Assembly: GCA_018268955.1 (NCBI GenBank)
Contig: JAFDVO010000010.1
Span: 101,282 to 142,329, forward strand
DNA length: 41,048 bases
Direction: 5' to 3'
Origin: Acidobacteriota bacterium
Lineage (GTDB): Bacteria; Acidobacteriota; Vicinamibacteria; Vicinamibacterales; CAVVIG01
Below are positions 15,371 to 23,501 of the stretch, piece by piece; the stretch's first letter is position 1; every line of letters begins with the position of its first letter. Position numbers and translations under genes: made by a program. The notes below the pieces were generated by a model, which was given only the letters and a program-made list of their open reading frames with translations, did not search any database and had not been told where the DNA came from.

Positions 15371-16693
15371 TCAGAATTCAGAGGTGAAGACGGTGTCCCT
15401 CTCGACGGACTCCATCTGCTCCGTGTCCTCCGCGGTGGCGTTTCGGATGTCGTTGCGGCGGGACACGTGTGATCGGCCTGGAACCCAGGGCCCGGAGCCC
15501 GGCGCCTGGCTGAGCGCGTCCTGCAGCAGATGGCGCAAGGGAGACATCTGCTGCTCCCACGACAGCGCGGCGAGGTTCGCGCGTGCGGCCATCGCTCGCC
15601 GCTCCGCCCCGGTCATCTTGAGGATGCGCGTCGTCTGCCGCGCGAAGTCCTCGGCGCTCTCGGCCAGTCGGCAGGCGACCCGCACCTCGTTCGGCAGCCC
15701 TTCGAGCACGGCTGGTGTGACGACTGTCGGCAATCCCGCCGCAACCGCCTCGAGCACCTTGTTCTGGACCCCACGGGCCACGTGCAGCGGCGCCACCGAC
15801 ATCGTCGAGCTCCACAGGTAGCGGGATACCTCGGGAACGCGTCCGGTCACTTCGATGCCGTCCGCCACCGAGGCAAGCTTCCGTACCTGCTCGGTCGGGT
15901 CAGAACCGACGATCGTGAACGTCGCCGCCGGCACCAGCTTGCGGACCAGCGGCCACACCTCGCGCACGAACCAGCAGACGCCGTCCGCGTTCGGCGCGTA
16001 GTTCATCACGCCGCAGAAGATCACGCGTGGCTCGTCCACCGGCGCAGGTGGCGGCTGCAACGACCACAGGTCGACGCCGTTGGGCAGGGCCGTGACGTGT
16101 GCACCGGGAACGCGCCGTCGTACGGCTTCCGCCTCGCGCTCGTTCACCACGAGCGTGGCCCGTGCGTGGGCGACGGCCTCGCGTTCGAACGCACCGAGCT
16201 GGCGGGCCTCGCGTCGGTAGATCCACGAGAGCGGCAGACCGCTCTTCTCCGCCATGTCGGACCACTTCTCGGAATCGAGATCCACCATGTCGAGCACCAT
16301 CGGGATCTCCGCCAGCGGCGACAGCATCGCGAACTGCGCCATGCTCGAGCAGTACGCCAGCACGAGGTCCGGCCTCCGCTCGTCGACGATGCGCCTGATC
16401 GCGGGCATGATGCCGGGCGCATTCAGAAGCACGTGGGTGAGCGGACGGCTTCCGGCGAGCGCGACAGCGGCTTCGACACGGTTGCGGTAGTACGGCACCG
16501 CGACGGGCGTCACGCGCACGCCAAGTCGCTGCTCCAACCGGGGCACCTCGGTCGCCTCGAGCGGGTCGTGGACCAGCGAGAGCAGCTCGACCTCCACATC
16601 AGGCACGAGCGCGCGAACGATCTGGAACGCGCGGATGCGGTCACCGCGGTTGGGTGGGTAGGGCAGCCGGTGGGTGAGGAACAGGACCCGCAT
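15371..16693 (-). CDS. Glycosyltransferase, GT4 type, XrtA/PEP-CTERM-associated kind
   Basis: 440 residues. GT-B fold: N-terminal MRVLFLTHRLPYPPNRGDRI, acceptor domain with AYCSSMAQFAML and DMVDLDSEKWSDMA, then nucleotide-sugar domain with ALPNGVD, FCGVMNYAPNADGVCWF, FTIVGSDP and PLHVARGVQNKVLEAVAAG. The opening and the DxVDLDSEKW and PNADGV motifs recall the TIGR03087-type sugar transferases of exosortase A loci. It adds a sugar to the lipid-linked unit in the cytoplasm. Residues from about 395 on do not look like enzyme; they resemble read-through into repetitive intergenic DNA (see findings). ATG at 16693 overlaps the previous stop by one base; GTG at 16696 is possible. Confidence 0.88.
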   Translation of the reverse strand: MRVLFLTHRLPYPPNRGDRIRAFQIVRALVPDVEVELLSLVHDPLEATEVPRLEQRLGVRVTPVAVPYYRNRVEAAVALAGSRPLTHVLLNAPGIMPAIRRIVDERRPDLVLAYCSSMAQFAMLSPLAEIPMVLDMVDLDSEKWSDMAEKSGLPLSWIYRREARQLGAFEREAVAHARATLVVNEREAEAVRRRVPGAHVTALPNGVDLWSLQPPPAPVDEPRVIFCGVMNYAPNADGVCWFVREVWPLVRKLVPAATFTIVGSDPTEQVRKLASVADGIEVTGRVPEVSRYLWSSTMSVAPLHVARGVQNKVLEAVAAGLPTVVTPAVLEGLPNEVRVACRLAESAEDFARQTTRILKMTGAERRAMAARANLAALSWEQQMSPLRHLLQDALSQAPGSGPWVPGRSHVSRRNDIRNATAEDTEQMESVERDTVFTSEF

Positions 16694-17289
16694 CACGACA
16701 CCGCGACCGCGTCGTCGCGCTTACGAACGACCCGCGCCGGCACGCCCGCGGCGATCACGCGCGCTGGCAGCGGCTTCGTGACCACCGCGCCGGCGCCCAC
16801 GATCGTCTCGCGACCGACGTCAGCCATGACGACGGCGTTGCTGCCGATCCAGCTGCCTGCACCGATCCGGACCATGGTCCGGCGTCCTTCCTGCTCTCGA
16901 ATGGGGCCGTCGCCGTCCGTGCCGTGCGTGTGCCGACCGCTGGGGATGTGAACCCCGGCGGCGAGGAGCACATCGGGTTCGAGGTGCACCAGGCCCAGGT
17001 GGCAGCGAGGTCCGATGTAGACGTGGTCGTCGATGCGTGTCCCCGCCTGCGAGATCAGCACGCCGTAGCCGACCACCGCGGAGTTGGCGCAGTGGCCGAG
17101 GACACGCGCGAGAAATGCACGGCGGATGTACTCACCGGTGACACCCGGCAAGAGTCCGAGCGTGTGCATGGAGCCTTCGAGCGCGCGGTCGCGCCCCATC
17201 ACGGCCGCACGGAGCGCATACGATGCCAGGTGCGGCATCACCAGCAGCAGCGAGGCGCCTCGCGCGAATGCCTTCAGCGCTTCCTTCAT
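16693..17289 (-). CDS. Hexapeptide-repeat (left-handed beta-helix) acyltransferase
   Basis: 198 residues. From about 75 on it has imperfect hexapeptide repeats (VGYGVLISQAGTRIDDHVYIG; VRIGAGSWIGSNAVVM; ETIVGAGAVVTKPLPARVIA) ending GVPARVVRKR, the pattern of WbbJ/CysE-like O-acetyltransferases. The catalytic His is probably in SGRHTHGTDG. The N-terminal 60 residues include a hydrophobic helix. It probably O-acetylates a sugar of the repeat unit. It is translationally coupled (4-base overlap) to the upstream GT4 gene. The exact acceptor is unknown. Confidence 0.87.
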   Translation of the reverse strand: MKEALKAFARGASLLLVMPHLASYALRAAVMGRDRALEGSMHTLGLLPGVTGEYIRRAFLARVLGHCANSAVVGYGVLISQAGTRIDDHVYIGPRCHLGLVHLEPDVLLAAGVHIPSGRHTHGTDGDGPIREQEGRRTMVRIGAGSWIGSNAVVMADVGRETIVGAGAVVTKPLPARVIAAGVPARVVRKRDDAVAVS

Positions 17290-18464
17290 GTGCGCGCCAC
17301 CGCCGCAGCCGTCCTGCCCTGTTGCTGCTGCGCCTCGAACAGCTCGGTGTAGATCCGTTCGAGCGCGTCCATGCGCGCGTCGAACGAGAGCACCGTCTCC
17401 ACCCGGCGCCGTGCGCTCGCGGCCCGTACGCGCAGGCCGTTCGTGTCGACGACGGCGCCGTCGATGGCCCGTACCAGAACGTCGGCACTGCCTGGCGCGA
17501 CGATGACCGCGTCCTGCCCGCTGCGCGCGACCTCGGCCGTGCCGCCGACGTCGGTCGCGACCAGCGGCGTTTCGAGCGCCATTGCCTCGAGGACGGCGTT
17601 CGGTGTCCCTTCGTAGTCCGAGGACTGGACGAACAGGTCCATGGCGTGATGCAGGTCCGCGACATCGGTCCGATGGCCGAGCAACATCACCGCGTCCTGC
17701 AGCCCGAGCCGAGCCACCTGCGCAGCGAGCGCCTCCCGCAGGCTTCCGTCGCCGGCAATTAGCAGGCGCAGGCGCCGCCCAGCGGTCCGGAGCTGTGCGA
17801 ATGCCTCGATCAGCAGGTCGAAACGCTTCTGGGGTTCGGCGCGTCCGACAGAGCCGATGACGAAGTCGTCCGGCGTCAGGCCGAGCGCGGCGCGGATGGC
17901 CGGTGCCCGCTCCGGCTCACGCCGGAATCGTCGGTGATCGATGCCGTTCAGGATCGTGGTGATCCGTTCGGCATTCGCCCCGAACCGCACCAGCTCGTTC
18001 TTGATGTCGCTCGACACGGCGACGACGCGCGGCATCCACGAGAGGACCTTCTTGTCTGCCGGGTAATACACCCACCGCTCGCGCGACGAGTGCCCCGTCC
18101 AGCCGTGCGCCGTGGCCATCGGGGCGACCGGTTCCACGCGGGCCAGCAGCCAGGCCAGCAGATCGGTCTTGTACTCGTGTCCGTGGACGATGTCGATGCG
18201 CTTGTCACGGATGATCTGCCGCAGTTGTTTCCAGACGCCCGGGTCGAACGAGTGCCTCTCGCGCACCTCGACGTAGTCGATCGGAAGGGCGCCTGCCTTG
18301 CGGTCGATCCCGAATACCTCATCGCGATCGTCGCGGATGTAGCAGACCGTCACGGCGAAGCGGTCAGGGTCCGACCGTTCGGCGCCGAGCAGGATCGTCT
18401 TCTCCGGTCCGCCGCCGGTGCCTCGAACGCTGCGCAGCTCGAGGACGCGAATCGGCCGGCTCAT
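17286..18464 (-). CDS. Glycosyltransferase family 4
   Basis: 392 residues, GT-B fold. The N-terminus MSRPIRVLELRSVRGTGGGP has the Gly-rich acceptor loop. The C-terminal donor domain shows VIGSVGRAEPQKRFDLLIEA, LLIAGDGSLREAL, LLGHRTDVADLH and the catalytic E-x7-E block YEGTPNAVLEAMALETPLV. It is a retaining transferase on the cytoplasmic side; sugar unknown. ATG at 18464 is chosen because it begins the conserved region and overlaps the preceding stop (ATGA). The frame is open further upstream, but that part is out-of-frame shadow of the GT2 gene. Confidence 0.9.
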   Translation of the reverse strand: MSRPIRVLELRSVRGTGGGPEKTILLGAERSDPDRFAVTVCYIRDDRDEVFGIDRKAGALPIDYVEVRERHSFDPGVWKQLRQIIRDKRIDIVHGHEYKTDLLAWLLARVEPVAPMATAHGWTGHSSRERWVYYPADKKVLSWMPRVVAVSSDIKNELVRFGANAERITTILNGIDHRRFRREPERAPAIRAALGLTPDDFVIGSVGRAEPQKRFDLLIEAFAQLRTAGRRLRLLIAGDGSLREALAAQVARLGLQDAVMLLGHRTDVADLHHAMDLFVQSSDYEGTPNAVLEAMALETPLVATDVGGTAEVARSGQDAVIVAPGSADVLVRAIDGAVVDTNGLRVRAASARRRVETVLSFDARMDALERIYTELFEAQQQQGRTAAAVART

Positions 18465-19453
18465 ACGGCCGCCGCTGGAGAGGAGCGCGCGGCGCCGCGG
18501 TGCGGCGCGCGGGTCAACAGCGCGCACGCACGCGCCAGGTCATAGACGAATGCCACCACCAGGGTCGCCAGCAGCGACGACGAGGGGTTCGAGTCCTTCT
18601 GGCGCGCGCGCATCACCTTGAGCAGCGACCCGGTGATGACGACGCCTGCGGCGACCAGCGCCAGCGTCAGGCCATGCACCCATCCCATCGCCGCGGCGAC
18701 GAGGGCGCCGAGGCCCACGACCAGCATGGCGATGTCGACGAGCGGCATGAGCGCACTGGGCAGGTTGCTCCAGGAGAAGGGCGACCGGAAGCTGACACGC
18801 AGGTTGTCGCGCCCACGCCACAGCTCGCTCTTGAACACGTCGCGCAGGGTCTCGGGGTCGCCGTGGTGGATCGTGTCCAGCCGGGCGTCGCTCATCAGCC
18901 GGTGGCCCGCCGCCCGGATGCGCTGGCAGAGATCGACGTCCTCGCACGCTTCGAGCTGCGTGTCGAACCCGCCGATCTCCTCGAACACGCGCCGCCACAC
19001 GGCGAGGTTGCCGCTGCCCAGCCAGTCCGTCTCGCTCTGACCAAGGGCACGTCCGCGCAGCTGCCCATACGCGCGCTGCACCCACGTGCCGTCGAGCGGC
19101 GGACGGTAGAGGGCGCCCGCCGCGCCGACCCCTTTCATCCGCAGCACGTCGCGCGCCGAGACAACCCACGCCGACCCGATCTCGTGGTCCGCGTCGACAA
19201 ACGCGAGGATGTCTCCGGTGGCCCGCGACGCGCCCAGGTTCCGGAGCGCGGACACCCGGCCGTCCGCCACGATCACCGTTGCCCCGAGCTGCCGCGCCAC
19301 GTCGGCGGAGCCGTCCGTGGAGCCGTTGTCGACGACCACGATCTCGACCAGCCCCTGTGCAGCGAGGTTCCTGCGGATGCTCTGCAGGCACATCGCCAGC
19401 CGTTTGGCGTCGTTCAGCACCGGCACGACGAAGGAGATGCGAGGTCCGATCAC
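18461..19453 (-). CDS. Glycosyltransferase family 2 with C-terminal membrane spans
   Basis: 330 residues. GT-A fold: ISFVVPVLNDAKRL, nucleotide-binding VVDNGSTDGSADVA, metal-binding AFVDADHEIG, the acceptor motif EEIGGFDTQLEACEDVDLC, then basic HRLMSDARL. Two or three spans follow (about 245-300). The start is GTG at 19453 inside the previous stop (GTGA); no ATG lies near. The longer open frame extending to 20257 is antisense-style shadow over the UbiA gene and is not part of this protein. It transfers a sugar to a lipid-linked acceptor at the inner membrane. Confidence 0.88.
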   Translation of the reverse strand: MIGPRISFVVPVLNDAKRLAMCLQSIRRNLAAQGLVEIVVVDNGSTDGSADVARQLGATVIVADGRVSALRNLGASRATGDILAFVDADHEIGSAWVVSARDVLRMKGVGAAGALYRPPLDGTWVQRAYGQLRGRALGQSETDWLGSGNLAVWRRVFEEIGGFDTQLEACEDVDLCQRIRAAGHRLMSDARLDTIHHGDPETLRDVFKSELWRGRDNLRVSFRSPFSWSNLPSALMPLVDIAMLVVGLGALVAAAMGWVHGLTLALVAAGVVITGSLLKVMRARQKDSNPSSSLLATLVVAFVYDLARACALLTRAPHRGAARSSPAAAV

Positions 19454-20448
19454 TGCCCGCCCAGCGTCCAGAGTGGCGACACGCCTGACGGTGCCACGTT
19501 GAAGAGGTCGTAGATCTTCGGAATGCTCGTGAACATGAGCGCGACGAAGACGGTGAAGCAGACGATCAGGTACGCCACGAACCCAGGCTGGCGATACAGC
19601 TTCTCGGGGTTCTGTGTCGGGCTGTCGGGGAGCAGCCCCAGCTTCATGTAGTAGGCGAAGAGCCCGGCTGCCAGCGGCACGAACAGGATCAGTTCCGGCT
19701 TGTAGCGGACGATGAAGATGCCGGCGAACAGCGCGCAGGAGGTGGCGTAGAAGAAGAGACTGATGAGCAGCCGCTCCTCCGTGTAGTACGCGAACGACTT
19801 GCGGTAGGCGGCCGCGACCCGCGGGTCGCCGATATGGCGGTACTCGGCGTAGCGCTTCATCGCCATGAAGAAGGCGCCGATCATCCAGTACGCGATCGCA
19901 AGCGACAGCGGTGGGAAGCGGCCGGTGACGAGCGCGAACCAGCCGAGGAGCAGCCGGATCGGGTTGTTCACCGACTCGCTCAGCACGTCCAGGTAGGGCC
20001 ACTCCTTCGTGCGCACCGGCGGGATGTTGTAAGCGAGCCCCATCACCCACAGGAACAGCGCCGACGCGAAGAAGTAGACGTTGATCGACCAGGCGAGGGA
20101 GAGCCCGGCGACCGCGAGCAGGATCCACTCGGTGTAGCCGATGCCGAGGCGCACGCGTCCAGACGGCACCGGGCGGAACCGCTTTTCGGGGTGCAGGCGG
20201 TCGTTCGGTGCATCGAGCAGTTCGTTCAGCACGTAGTTGCTCGAGGCAACCAGGCACGTGGCGAACACCGCGATGGCGAGCGGCAGCACGCTGGACCAGG
20301 AGGCGACCCGCGGTTCGTAGAAGAACGCGAGGATGACGCCGAGGACCATGAAGGAATTCTTGAACCAGTGGTCCACGCGCGCAATCTCGACATACGCCCA
20401 GGGATCGAGGCGTGCCGACTGCTGTTCAACAACACTCGTCGATGACAC
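19450..20448 (-). CDS. UbiA-family prenyltransferase, decaprenyl-phosphate phosphoribosyltransferase type
   Basis: 332 residues, about eight or nine spans. The prenyl-diphosphate/metal motif is NELLDAPND (75-83, N-x3-D-x3-D), followed by RLHPEKRFRPVPSG. The second loop holds MKRYAEYRHIGD (197-208). DRxHPxKRxRP together with KRYAE is the mark of decaprenyl-phosphate 5-phosphoribosyltransferases (Rv3806c-like) rather than quinone or heme UbiA enzymes. It would transfer phosphoribose from PRPP to a polyprenyl phosphate, making a lipid-linked pentose donor. It overlaps the HAD gene by 23 bases and the GT2 start by 4. Confidence 0.87.
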   Translation of the reverse strand: MSSTSVVEQQSARLDPWAYVEIARVDHWFKNSFMVLGVILAFFYEPRVASWSSVLPLAIAVFATCLVASSNYVLNELLDAPNDRLHPEKRFRPVPSGRVRLGIGYTEWILLAVAGLSLAWSINVYFFASALFLWVMGLAYNIPPVRTKEWPYLDVLSESVNNPIRLLLGWFALVTGRFPPLSLAIAYWMIGAFFMAMKRYAEYRHIGDPRVAAAYRKSFAYYTEERLLISLFFYATSCALFAGIFIVRYKPELILFVPLAAGLFAYYMKLGLLPDSPTQNPEKLYRQPGFVAYLIVCFTVFVALMFTSIPKIYDLFNVAPSGVSPLWTLGGQ

Positions 20449-21118
20449 TGCTCACCTGCTCGAGAGAAGACACAAACGTTGCACGGCCGCCCGCACCAGG
20501 CGACCGACGGCCGACGATCACACTCCGCATGCCGGCTGCCGTGGCGCCGGCCGCATCCGCATCCGCGCGGTCGCCCACCATCACCACCTGCTCGGGCGAC
20601 ACCTGCCAGCGCTCACACGCCACCAGAAACCCGCGCGGCGAGGGCTTCAATGCCCTGACATCTGCATCCGCCGCGCACAGCACCTGCGAGAAGCAGGCGT
20701 CGATACCGAGCGCGCGGAGCTTTCGGGTCGCCTCGTAGTCCGACAGCACGCCAAGGCGCAACCCGCGCTGCTCGAGGCCACGCAGCACACCGGTCAAGCC
20801 GGCGGCCCTGTAGCGCACCAGGTACTTCAACGGTCGCTCGAACATCCACTCGTCGACGATGCGCGCGACGTCCTGGCGATCGACGCCGCTGCGCGCGGCG
20901 GCGAGGTCCAGTTGCGTCGCGGCTTCGTAGAGGGCCGGGCTCGAATGCCGCAGCAGCTCCTGGGCACGCCGGTAGGCGCGCAGCACCCGCGCCGTGCGCC
21001 AGCCGCGGCGCGGATCCGAGGCGACGAACCTGCCCAGTTCTGCCGCCATCCACGCGCGGACCGGACGCTGGTGGTAGAGCGTCCCGTCGAGGTCGAAGAG
21101 CACGGCGCGCAGTGGCAT
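20426..21118 (-). CDS. HAD-family hydrolase, probable phosphatase
   Basis: 230 residues. Motif I is LFDLDGTLYH (nucleophile Asp9, acid Asp11), motif II is the LSDYEATR segment, motif III the Lys in LKPSPRGF, and motif IV MVGDRADADAAGA. An all-alpha cap lies between about 20 and 95. UbiA-type phosphoribosyltransferases need a phosphatase to make polyprenyl-phosphoribose, and UbiA and HAD domains are found adjacent or fused elsewhere. The 23-base overlap with the UbiA gene supports that role, which remains inference. It is the first gene of the leftward operon ending at 15371, with a GGTCGACTTTT motif 17 bases before its ATG. Confidence 0.85.
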   Translation of the reverse strand: MPLRAVLFDLDGTLYHQRPVRAWMAAELGRFVASDPRRGWRTARVLRAYRRAQELLRHSSPALYEAATQLDLAAARSGVDRQDVARIVDEWMFERPLKYLVRYRAAGLTGVLRGLEQRGLRLGVLSDYEATRKLRALGIDACFSQVLCAADADVRALKPSPRGFLVACERWQVSPEQVVMVGDRADADAAGATAAGMRSVIVGRRSPGAGGRATFVSSLEQVSSVIDECC

Positions 21119-21135
21119 ACAGGGCTAGTCAAAAC

Positions 21136-21146
21136 AAAAGTCGACC
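21136..21146 (-). promoter_or_regulatory. GGTCGACTTTT motif, copy B
   Basis: On the minus strand the sequence is GGTCGACTTTTGT, ending a short way before the HAD start codon. It matches copy C at 27450-27460 over 13 bases and copy A over 11. If it binds a protein, its position close to the start codon could allow repression of the leftward operon, or it could act at a distance on the rightward gene. Confidence 0.4.
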
Positions 21147-21270
21147 GGATACCAGACATCCGGATGCGTCAATCCGGGCAGGAACGCGGATTCCGCCCTC
21201 AAACGATCAAAACACTAGGATTTCAGCAGCCTGAAGTGCATGGGCGCTGCCAGCCCAAGGCGCGGCCAGG

Positions 21271-21282
21271 GTCCGGCCGGAC
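21271..21282. repeat. 12-bp perfect palindrome GTCCGGCCGGAC
   Basis: A fully symmetric 12-mer in the middle of the divergent intergenic region, 140 bases upstream of the sigma-54-like element. It could be an operator or enhancer site, or chance in GC-rich DNA. Confidence 0.35.
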
Positions 21283-21421
21283 AGGGCATCCACGGCGTGA
21301 GGCGCCGCCCGAAAGTCCCGAAGTCGCAAGCGCCCGTGAACATTCTCAGCTAACGCGGCGCCGCCGGTCCGCACCGCAGCACGAGTGCGTTGAAAATCCG
21401 CCGTCTTGCCCCACCGAATCG

Positions 21422-21437
21422 TGGCAGCAGCCATGCA
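21422..21437 (+). promoter_or_regulatory. Candidate sigma-54 (-24/-12) promoter
   Basis: TGGCAGCAGCCATGCA matches TGGCAC-N5-TTGCA at TGGCA and TGCA, with GG and GC correctly 12 bases apart. The start point would lie near 21448, leaving a 40- to 50-base leader to the ATG at 21487 or 21496. Two sigma-54-type activators are encoded in the same window. Confidence 0.5.
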
Positions 21438-21495
21438 GCGGTCGCCCCGCAGCGTTCGGGACTCCCTCCCAACTCCTCTTGCGGCGATGGCAACA

Positions 21496-22254
21496 ATGAA
21501 AGTTCTCACATTGATCGTGACGTACAACGAGGCCGAGAACATTGCGGCGCTCGTGCCGGAGGTGCTGAGGTACGTGCCGACCTCTTCGGTGCTGGTCGTC
21601 GACGACGCCTCCCCGGATGGAACCGCGTCCGTTGTCTCGGCGCTCGCCCAGCAAGACAGCCGAGTCTCGGTGATCTGTCGCCAGGGAGAACGAGGGTATG
21701 GGTCCGCGATGATCGCTGGCATGCGTCACGCGATCGCCGCCGGCTTCGATGCCGTGCTTACGCTGGACGCGGACTTCTCACATAACCCGGCGGACCTCCC
21801 GAAGCTGCTCAGCGCCCTCGACGCTGCCGACGTGACCATCGGGTCCAGGTACACGGGCGGGGTTCGCGTCCTGAATTGGGATGTGAAGCGGCTGCTCCTG
21901 AGCCTCGGGGCAAACGCGTATGTGCGATACCTGAGCGGACTGCAGTGCGTGGACTGCACGTCCGGGTTCCGAGGTTACCGGGCGTCAGCATTAGCGCGTG
22001 TGGACCTGGGGTCGATTCGCACCAGCGGATATGCGTTCCTGCCGGAGCTGCTCTTCACGCTTGGGGCTGTCTCCATTGACGAGGTGCCGATCTGCTACAC
22101 GGAGCGCCGGGTGGGTGAGTCCAAGATGTCGAAGCGTGTCATTGCCGAAGCGATCTTGCGGCCCTGGATCCTGGCCGCCCGCCGGATTGGTCGGGGGAAG
22201 ACCGTGGTACCGCCACGCCGTGTCGCCCCAGGGGCTGCGGCGACGGATCAGTAA
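21496..22254 (+). CDS. Polyprenol-phosphate mannose synthase-like GT2
   Basis: 252 residues. The protein begins MKVLTLIVTYNEAENIAALV, then VVDDASPDGT (nucleotide binding), YGSAMIAGMRHAI, TLDADFSHNPADLP (metal-binding DAD), TIGSRYTGG, and DCTSGFRGYR. This is the dolichol/polyprenol monophosphomannose synthase (DPM1, Ppm1) pattern. No C-terminal membrane domain is seen. It would transfer mannose or another hexose from a nucleotide to polyprenyl phosphate to give a donor for GT-C enzymes. The start is set by family alignment; ATG at 21487 would add three residues. The stop overlaps the convergent acyltransferase stop by 7 bases. Confidence 0.86.
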   Translation: MKVLTLIVTYNEAENIAALVPEVLRYVPTSSVLVVDDASPDGTASVVSALAQQDSRVSVICRQGERGYGSAMIAGMRHAIAAGFDAVLTLDADFSHNPADLPKLLSALDAADVTIGSRYTGGVRVLNWDVKRLLLSLGANAYVRYLSGLQCVDCTSGFRGYRASALARVDLGSIRTSGYAFLPELLFTLGAVSIDEVPICYTERRVGESKMSKRVIAEAILRPWILAARRIGRGKTVVPPRRVAPGAAATDQ

Positions 22255-23501
22255 ACCGCAGACCCGACCGCATGCCGGCTGCCTTGGGCCGGTGCGCCCG
22301 GACGTGGCGGATCTGAAACCTTGAGGGCGCGCGCAACCCAGTCTCGAACGGTCGTCGTACGCGATTCGAAGGCGAACCAGGCCAGCGCTGCATACGCGAC
22401 GAGGCCGACACACAGTGCCAGAGCCGCGACGACACTGCCGGCGGAGACGCGCCATTGCGGCCCCGGATTCAGCGCCGCGCGCAGGAAGATCAGCAGAGGC
22501 ATGTGGACAACGTACAGCGTGTACGACACCGCGGCAGACGCCTGCGCCAGTCGCGCGTAAGCACTGCCCGTTGTCGGACGAGCATCCGAGAGCAGCACGT
22601 ACAGCGCTCCCCCGAATGCAGCCCCCACCACGAAGTCGCCAGCCTCCAATGCTGCCGACCCGGCGAGCCCCTGAAACGCAGACGTGTGCCGTGCGGCTGT
22701 CAGACCGATCGCTCCGAGCACCACTGCGACGTTGCGGAGACGTGTCGCCATTGGCGAGCGTGCGGCCAACGGCGGCAGCACACGAACGGCCAGGCCCATG
22801 AGCCACACCAGCGAGAACAGGAGGATGCGAGGGCCGAAGTACGCACCCAGCAGCAAGGTAGCCAGGAGGCAGAACAGCCGCGGCGCCAGCCGGGTGGATC
22901 TCCAGACCGCCAGCAACGCGAGCGGGAACAGGAGGTAGTAGGCGAACTCGTAGGTGAGGCTCCACAGCGCGCTGTTCGATCCCAGCGGGGGAACTCCAGC
23001 CACAGCCTGGCGGAAGGCCAGATTCGCCCAGAATATCGGCAGCGACAGCGACGCACGCACATCGAAGAAGTCGTGTGCCCACACCTGCGTTGCCCCGGTG
23101 TATGCGGGGTGCACGGGGTACAGCGACAGGCCAAGCAGATCCCAGCCCGTGGTCAGGAGAAGCCCGGGAATCAGCACCACGTAGAGTCTGGTGAGCCGAT
23201 TAGCGAGGTAGCGCCGCCAGGACCAGCGCCCGGCCCGTATGTCCCTGATCACGGTGCCGGTGATCAGGTACCCACTCAACACGAAGAAGACCATCACCGC
23301 GTCGTGACCAAACGACGTCGCGACGTAGAACACACGGGTCATGAGGTCAGCTGCGCCAACCTCCGCGTAGTCGAGAAAGAACTTGTAGCGTACGTGGTAC
23401 GCAAGCACGACCAGAGCGGCGAGTCCCCGCAGCGCATCAACGTGGATGGCCGCAGCGCCCCGGGGAGCTGCCGTGATTGACGGCGCGCTATCGGGCTGCA
23501 C
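22248..23501 (-). CDS. Acyltransferase-3 family membrane protein
   Basis: 417 residues, about ten spans. The N-terminus has VDALRGLAALVVLAYHVR, with the catalytic-type His after the first span, then FFVLSGYLITG and YLANRLTRLYVVLIPG, all standard acyltransferase-3 (OafA/NodX-like) motifs. The C-terminus contains AAVSYTLYVVHMPLLIFL. Such proteins O-acetylate sugars, or transfer other acyl groups, across the inner membrane. The start is GTG at 23501, overlapping the upstream gene end by 14 bases; no ATG is suitable and the open frame further upstream is shadow of the GT2 gene. Confidence 0.87.
   Translation of the reverse strand: MQPDSAPSITAAPRGAAAIHVDALRGLAALVVLAYHVRYKFFLDYAEVGAADLMTRVFYVATSFGHDAVMVFFVLSGYLITGTVIRDIRAGRWSWRRYLANRLTRLYVVLIPGLLLTTGWDLLGLSLYPVHPAYTGATQVWAHDFFDVRASLSLPIFWANLAFRQAVAGVPPLGSNSALWSLTYEFAYYLLFPLALLAVWRSTRLAPRLFCLLATLLLGAYFGPRILLFSLVWLMGLAVRVLPPLAARSPMATRLRNVAVVLGAIGLTAARHTSAFQGLAGSAALEAGDFVVGAAFGGALYVLLSDARPTTGSAYARLAQASAAVSYTLYVVHMPLLIFLRAALNPGPQWRVSAGSVVAALALCVGLVAYAALAWFAFESRTTTVRDWVARALKVSDPPRPGAPAQGSRHAVGSAVY

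Larger units (their letters stand above)
21119..21495. promoter_or_regulatory. Divergent control region between the HAD and DPM-like genes
   Basis: About 0.37 kb without a convincing gene. Near the HAD end it holds motif copy B and the 8-bp palindrome ATCCGGAT (21158-21165). In the middle is a 12-bp perfect palindrome at 21271-21282. Near the plus-strand gene is a sigma-54-like element at 21422-21437. In-frame starts at 21406 and 21433 overlap this element and are therefore disfavoured. Confidence 0.6.

Noticed and set aside
19454..20257. N-terminal extension of the GT2 frame over the UbiA gene
   Set aside because: The region encodes the UbiA protein in another frame; the GT2 homology begins only at the GTG at 19453.
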